64,000 nt of DNA from Chitinophagaceae bacterium. Lineage in GTDB: Bacteria; Bacteroidota; Bacteroidia; Chitinophagales; Chitinophagaceae. This document shows, in pieces, positions 59,579 to 64,000 of this stretch (positions are counted from its first letter, which is position 1; each line of letters begins with the position of its first letter). Where the stretch lies: NCBI GenBank assembly GCA_016720585.1, contig JADKKH010000002.1:248001-312000 (forward strand), in the 5' to 3' direction. Both the position numbers and the translations under genes were made by a program. The notes under the pieces are model-generated. The model saw only the letters and a program-made list of their open reading frames with translations, did not search any database and was not told the origin of the DNA.

Positions 59579-60142
59579 ATGAAAAACATTATCTTATTTG
59601 GCTCCATTTTCCTGGGAAGCAGCCTGGTGGCATCTGATGTAAATACTAATTTCAGAACCGGTGAAAAGAAACGGTTTAACTGGAATGCCAAAGGCCCGGT
59701 GGGTACCGTATCCATAATTATAGATAAATCGGATTATGAACTCAGTGTGTTCGATGATGAAGGCTGGTTTGCCACGTATCCTGTAGTTTTTGGAAATAAC
59801 AGTTTATCAGACAAAAAAATGGAGGGAGATAAAAACACCCCGGAAGGAAGTTTTCGCATCATAGCCAAAAGAGTACATGATAAATGGTGCCGGTTCATGA
59901 CACTTGATTATCCCAATGCCGAGAGCCGGGAAAAATTTATCCAGCGCAAACAAAAAGGTGAGATCCCCTCAAATGCCGGCATCGGTGGTGGTATCGGTAT
60001 CCATGGTACCTGGCCTCATGAAGATTTTGTAATAGACCGTTTCAAGAACTGGACGCTGGGTTGTATTTCCATGAAGAATGATGATGTGAAAGAAATATAT
60101 CAATTTACAGCTGCCGGAACTAAAGTTACTATCCGGAAATAA
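59579..60142 (+). CDS. L,D-transpeptidase (YkuD family)
   Basis: This 187-residue protein has a signal-like N-terminus and a YkuD domain with HGT near 142-144 and the Cys motif WTLGCISM (about 158-165; catalytic Cys162). The canonical SHGC-R motif is here WTLGC-S. It would form 3-3 cross-links or attach proteins to peptidoglycan in the periplasm, or act as an amidase-like enzyme. Convergent with the hydrolase gene (2-bp spacing). Confidence 0.88.
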   Translation: MKNIILFGSIFLGSSLVASDVNTNFRTGEKKRFNWNAKGPVGTVSIIIDKSDYELSVFDDEGWFATYPVVFGNNSLSDKKMEGDKNTPEGSFRIIAKRVHDKWCRFMTLDYPNAESREKFIQRKQKGEIPSNAGIGGGIGIHGTWPHEDFVIDRFKNWTLGCISMKNDDVKEIYQFTAAGTKVTIRK

Positions 60143-60144
60143 AT

Positions 60145-61134
60145 CTACTGGCTGCTGGCAGTAAGAAATTTTTCGGTCTCCATCCGCCATTTCACCGGAT
60201 CCTTTTGCAGAAAAGATTCATGATCTGCCTGGTCATAAATGACTAATTTTTTATGGGAAGAGGCGATTGAATTAAACACTTTTTCTGTTTCCCATTTTCC
60301 CACCGTTTGGTCCAGTGCCCCCCATTGAAATAATACCGGGCAGGTAATTTTTTTGGCGTAATTGTATGTTTTAAAATTAAAACCGTTAAACCCCCGCTCT
60401 ATCCCGATCCAGGCCGTAACCAGGAAAGCAAACGGTTTTTCCGGAAAACCTCTGAAACCAATGGCCCGGGCCCGGGCTTTTAAATAGGTCTTCAATGAAG
60501 CAAAAGGCATTTCCAGAATAATTCCTGCAGGCTTGATATCATAATCTGCAATTGCTTTTAAAATAGTGACCGCTCCCAGTGAAACGCCCCATAAAAAAAT
60601 ATTTTTTTCTCCCTGCTGAAAAATATAATCCCAGGCCAGCTTTACTTCCTCTGATTCCCGGAAACCTATCGACGTGTTATTACCCGCACTATTACCATGA
60701 CCCCGGAAATCAACCAGCAGGATATTGTATCCCTGGTGACGAAACTCGGATGCCTCCAATAGTATTCTGCTTTTGTTCATAGTGAGACCATGGAAAAGTA
60801 TGACGGTTCCCTTTGGCAGAGAATCTGTTTTGCTGTACCATGTATCAATAATCCTTCCTTTTTTTGTCGTTAATGTTATCGTATCAAACGAAAAAGAGGG
60901 ATAACCTTCAACAATAGATTTGTGCTGTCGCTGACCTGCAAAAAGTCTCCAGGTCTTTTTAAAAATATTTTCATCCGGATTAGAAACAGCCGGTGACCTC
61001 TCATTATCAAAATGGGTAAACTTATCAGCATATAGTGCGGCGCTGATATTGAGCAAAAAAAACTGAACCAATAGTACCCAGCCTACCCAGCGGAGTGCCG
61101 AACGCAATTGTTGTTTAAGGGGTTGTTTATCCAT
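60145..61134 (-). CDS. Alpha/beta hydrolase
   Basis: From ATG 61134 the protein has 329 residues with an N-terminal membrane helix (WVGWVLLVQFFLLNISAAL), so it is likely membrane-anchored. The core has ILFHGLTMNKSR, the nucleophile elbow WGVSLGA (GxSxG) and a His near the end in DQADHESFLQKDP. Similar to BAAT/dienelactone-like or lysophospholipase-type serine hydrolases. The substrate is unknown. Confidence 0.87.
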   Translation of the reverse strand: MDKQPLKQQLRSALRWVGWVLLVQFFLLNISAALYADKFTHFDNERSPAVSNPDENIFKKTWRLFAGQRQHKSIVEGYPSFSFDTITLTTKKGRIIDTWYSKTDSLPKGTVILFHGLTMNKSRILLEASEFRHQGYNILLVDFRGHGNSAGNNTSIGFRESEEVKLAWDYIFQQGEKNIFLWGVSLGAVTILKAIADYDIKPAGIILEMPFASLKTYLKARARAIGFRGFPEKPFAFLVTAWIGIERGFNGFNFKTYNYAKKITCPVLFQWGALDQTVGKWETEKVFNSIASSHKKLVIYDQADHESFLQKDPVKWRMETEKFLTASSQ

Positions 61135-61345
61135 AAAGCTATGACCGGCCAGGCGGACTGTTGCCGGCCAAAAGTAATTTTTACAGGCCATACCCCCTAT
61201 TAATAAAGGAGAATTTTTAAGAAAGTTTGTTGATTTTTTTTACCCGACGGTTGCCGGTATTATTTTTCTTACGCAAGTGCTTTACCAGAATAAAAAATTA
61301 TTTCGATGAACCTGTTATAGCAAATTATCTGTAATGTTTGATTTT

Positions 61346-62431
61346 TTACAAACCCAGCTTGTTACGTATGGCAGCAGGGATTGCTTTTTTATTGACAATT
61401 ATGGCAACCGTTCTTATTTTAAAATAATCTTCCCGCATAAAGAGGAAGCCACCCAGCGTATTGGAGTAGCCCCCCCAGGAATTTTTAATATAATACCATT
61501 TATCTCCTTTTTTATCTTTTGTTACTCCCACAATATGCATCATATGATTTAGGAGAGTAGTTTGAGTCTCAAACGCCTGTTGACGTTGTAGCTGATAATC
61601 TGAAACAGTTCCGGGTAAATAAGCCAGCCCCTCTGAAAAATTAAAATAATCATCTTCTGCATCCCCATCCCAGCTTACCGTGTAACCGGTTGCAAGTGCA
61701 TTATCCGTGATGCGGGAAAAATCATCCATAGTTACATTGTAGTATGCATCATTGGTCCAGTTGTACTTGTCCTCCAGTATAAAGGATTTGTAAAAAGGGT
61801 GATGCGTGTAGGAAGTTATCTCAACATAATCATCGGGGTTAAGCCCAAGATATTGTTCCGTGAATGAAAAGGGTGTATAGATCCTGCCCCTGTATTCAAA
61901 TTCATCAGGCACTGCCCCCAAATAATAATTCAGCACACTATCTACAAAAGCATTTTGGCTTTCATTGAGTTCGGTTATGCCATTACGTACACAGGTGCCA
62001 ACAAACCGGCTGAAAAGGGTATCCATCTCCGCATGATTGTGATTATTTTCCCCCTGTCCTCTCCCGGGATAGGCTTCTTCCGGAACGATGCCAAAGTTTT
62101 TAATGACCCATATCACATCGTGAAACTGTCCTCCGGGAGTAAAGAAATTCCCGCCTTTCAGTTGCAGATGCCGGTGAATTTTCCGGATCATAGAATAACG
62201 GGCAATAAACATTTCACTCAAATCAACTTTTCCTTTTCCCATTTTCAGAAATTCACTTTCCAGCAATGACATGCTGGAAAAACTCCAGCAGGTTGAGGAC
62301 ATATTCTGGTCTTTGACGGAAGTACAATTGGCTGTTACCGGGGCAACAAGACCCAGTTGATCCCGGGTAAGTTTCTGTGCTTCACAAAAACTAAAAAAAA
62401 ACAATACAGGAATCAGCAATCCGCGGTACAT
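61346..62431 (-). CDS. Secreted C1 family cysteine peptidase (bleomycin hydrolase-like)
   Basis: This 361-residue protein has a signal peptide (about 1-19). Papain-type residues are the oxyanion Gln in DQNMSSTCWSF (Gln42 and Cys48), His in NHMMHIVGVTKD and Asn in YIKNSWGG. C1 peptidases of the bleomycin hydrolase (C1B) type fit best. The gene is alone on its strand. Confidence 0.88.
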   Translation of the reverse strand: MYRGLLIPVLFFFSFCEAQKLTRDQLGLVAPVTANCTSVKDQNMSSTCWSFSSMSLLESEFLKMGKGKVDLSEMFIARYSMIRKIHRHLQLKGGNFFTPGGQFHDVIWVIKNFGIVPEEAYPGRGQGENNHNHAEMDTLFSRFVGTCVRNGITELNESQNAFVDSVLNYYLGAVPDEFEYRGRIYTPFSFTEQYLGLNPDDYVEITSYTHHPFYKSFILEDKYNWTNDAYYNVTMDDFSRITDNALATGYTVSWDGDAEDDYFNFSEGLAYLPGTVSDYQLQRQQAFETQTTLLNHMMHIVGVTKDKKGDKWYYIKNSWGGYSNTLGGFLFMREDYFKIRTVAIIVNKKAIPAAIRNKLGL

Positions 62432-62545
62432 AATAATATTTACATGTAATATAAACTACTGTCTGTTTTCAATACATACCCTGTATGGGGTATTTTTAGA
62501 GACTCGCCCACAGGGAAAAAAATTGACTGGCCTGCTTAATTTTTC

Positions 62546-64000
62546 TTACAACTTACCGTTCTTTATCTCTTCCACCACGCCCGGGTCAAGTAAGGTTGAA
62601 ATATCCCCCAGGTTCTCAGTTTCTCCTTCCGCAATTTTTCTCAGGATCCGTCGCATGATCTTACCGCTTCTTGTTTTGGGTAACCCGGATACAAATTGTA
62701 TTTTATCCGGCCTGGCAATAGCGCCGATGATCCGGGTTACTGTTTGGAGAATATCCTTTTTGGCCAGTTCATCATCCACGTGTTTACTATTGAAAATTAC
62801 ATAAGCATAAATTCCCTGGCCTTTGATATCATGTGGGTACCCCACTACAGCACTTTCCACAACACCTGCATGCATGTTAATAGCATTCTCAACCTCGGCG
62901 GTACCCAAACGGTGACCACTGACATTCAGCACATCATCTACCCGGCCGGTAATACGGTAATTACCCTGTTCATCTTTTAAGGCACCATCTCCCGTAAAAT
63001 AGAGATTTTCATAAGCGGTAAAATAATTCAACCGGCATCGTTCATGATCACCCCAGGTCGTTCTTAAAATCCCCGGCCACGGTGCTTTGATACATAAATT
63101 ACCAGCTGTAATTAAAGCCCCTACTTCAGCGGGGTTTGGGGAGGCTTCTTTTCCATTTTCATCCACAAGCACCGGTTGTATACCCGGCAAAGGCAATGTA
63201 GCCCAACTTGGTTTGGAAGGTGTGACTCCCGCAAGATTAGAAATTAAGGCACCACCTGTTTCCGTTTGCCACCAGGTATCAACAACCGGGCATTTCTTCT
63301 TTCCTATATTTTCATCATACCAATGCCAGGCTTCTTCGTTAATAGGTTCACCAACTGTTCCCAGGATTTTTAAGGAAGACAAGTCTTTCCCTTTCAAGGG
63401 TTCCAAACCAAAACCCATCAAACTGCGGATGGCAGTTGGAGCTGTGTAAAGAATATTCACTTTATGCTTGTCAACTATTTCCCAGAATCGTCCGGCATCA
63501 GGCCAGGTAGGAATTCCTTCAAACATAAGTGAAGTAGCCCCTGTACTCAACGGGCCATATACGATATAGCTATGCCCGGTTATCCAACCAATGTCTGCTG
63601 TACAAAAATGAATATCGCCGGGATTATACTGAAACACATTTACAAATGAGTAAGTTGTCCAGACCATATAGCCGGCGCAGCTATGCACCACGCCTTTTGG
63701 TTTTCCTGTGCTGCCGGAGGTATATAATATAAACAAGGGATCTTCAGCATCCATTTCTTCAGCAGGGAAAGACACTACGCCCTCTTTTTCAATCTGTGAT
63801 TCGGCATGTTCCATTTCATCCTCCCACCACACATCCCTTCCCTTGAGCATGGAGACCGGTGTTCTCGTCCGGGTATAAACAATTACTCTCTTCACTGTTT
63901 TGTTTCCGATCAATGCATCATCTATTACTGATTTCAGCGGAATATCTTTTGAACCCCGGTAAGCACCATCACAGGTAATAATATATTCCGCCTGTGCATC
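62546..64000 (-). CDS. acs: Acetyl-CoA synthetase, C-terminal 484 residues (start beyond window)
   Basis: The frame is open to the right edge, so the N-terminal part of the protein is missing. Visible motifs are YIITCDGAYRGSKDIPLKSV near the edge, then LFILYTSGSTGKPKGVVH (AMP-binding), TWWQTETGG and the Lys-containing tail PKTRSGKIMRRILRKI. It activates acetate with ATP and CoA to acetyl-CoA, and the tail Lys is a known site of acetylation control in the family. Confidence 0.96.
   Translation of the reverse strand, partial: DAQAEYIITCDGAYRGSKDIPLKSVIDDALIGNKTVKRVIVYTRTRTPVSMLKGRDVWWEDEMEHAESQIEKEGVVSFPAEEMDAEDPLFILYTSGSTGKPKGVVHSCAGYMVWTTYSFVNVFQYNPGDIHFCTADIGWITGHSYIVYGPLSTGATSLMFEGIPTWPDAGRFWEIVDKHKVNILYTAPTAIRSLMGFGLEPLKGKDLSSLKILGTVGEPINEEAWHWYDENIGKKKCPVVDTWWQTETGGALISNLAGVTPSKPSWATLPLPGIQPVLVDENGKEASPNPAEVGALITAGNLCIKAPWPGILRTTWGDHERCRLNYFTAYENLYFTGDGALKDEQGNYRITGRVDDVLNVSGHRLGTAEVENAINMHAGVVESAVVGYPHDIKGQGIYAYVIFNSKHVDDELAKKDILQTVTRIIGAIARPDKIQFVSGLPKTRSGKIMRRILRKIAEGETENLGDISTLLDPGVVEEIKNGKL

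Overview
The window reads as a chromosomal segment of a Bacteroidota bacterium, most likely of the Chitinophagaceae or a close relative. This is inference from gene content and style: the fused isobutyryl-CoA mutase IcmF, a UpxY-type NusG paralogue heading a Wza/Wzc operon, a DUF5916 protein, the long form of IspG, many secreted proteins and lipoproteins, no clear Shine-Dalgarno sites, several apparent TTG starts and TAnnTTTG-like promoter motifs. GC content is moderate by eye, and clearly lower in the glycosyltransferase/methyltransferase stretch at 1-4300 and in the methyltransferase gene at 8474-9385. No rRNA, tRNA, CRISPR array, prophage or full-size insertion sequence was seen.

Layout. 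Bases 1-16732 (all minus strand) are a surface-polysaccharide locus. Read in the direction of transcription it has a hexapeptide N-acetyltransferase, the UpxY antiterminator, the Wza-like exporter, the Wzc-like tyrosine kinase, a sugar epimerase, a GIY-YIG nuclease embedded in repeats, rfbB (frameshifted), a methyltransferase, rfbA, a MntA/HepT toxin-antitoxin pair, a remnant of a second rfbA 3' end, the Wzm/Wzt ABC exporter, two methyltransferases, a GT2 glycosyltransferase, an acyltransferase and a GT4 glycosyltransferase cut by the window edge. Bases 16892-29453 are mixed: an acyltransferase-like membrane protein, a META protein, a radical SAM protein, a GxxExxY protein, a LigT-like protein, a umuD/umuC pair split by a REP-associated transposase, a sulfatase, an amidase, RhlE, an Smr protein, a CAP protein and a WG-repeat protein. 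Bases 29509-41455 carry icmF, an amino-sugar kinase/RapZ fusion beside a MurU-like uridylyltransferase (cell-wall sugar salvage), an M1 peptidase, RidA, a coupled 3HCDH-like/tsaB pair, and an ArsR regulator followed by a metallo-beta-lactamase/rhodanese sulfur enzyme. Bases 41831-64000 hold a dioxygenase-like protein, the DUF5916 protein, a lipid A-type acyltransferase, nadB, lysoplasmalogenase, ispG, BatC/BatB-like proteins (batB frameshifted), a class D beta-lactamase, two lipoproteins, kbl, an ECF sigma/anti-sigma/outer-membrane trio, an L,D-transpeptidase, a hydrolase, a C1 peptidase and the 3' part of acs.

The most striking feature is the density of small repeats. There are heptamer tandem repeats (one out of frame in rfbB, one in frame in ispG), GC-rich palindromes inserted in frame in icmF and nadB, and a TGCCTGTCCGGCAGGCAGG element in two genes. 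A pair of nearly identical 126-bp palindromic elements each sits between convergent genes, and a 145/146-bp tandem array follows the sulfur enzyme. Three small nuclease-type genes (RAYT, GIY-YIG, GxxExxY) each lie beside or inside their own class of repeat. Other points of interest are a UmuD that has lost its catalytic Ser/Lys dyad and a toxin-antitoxin module bracketed by two versions of the rfbA 3' end.
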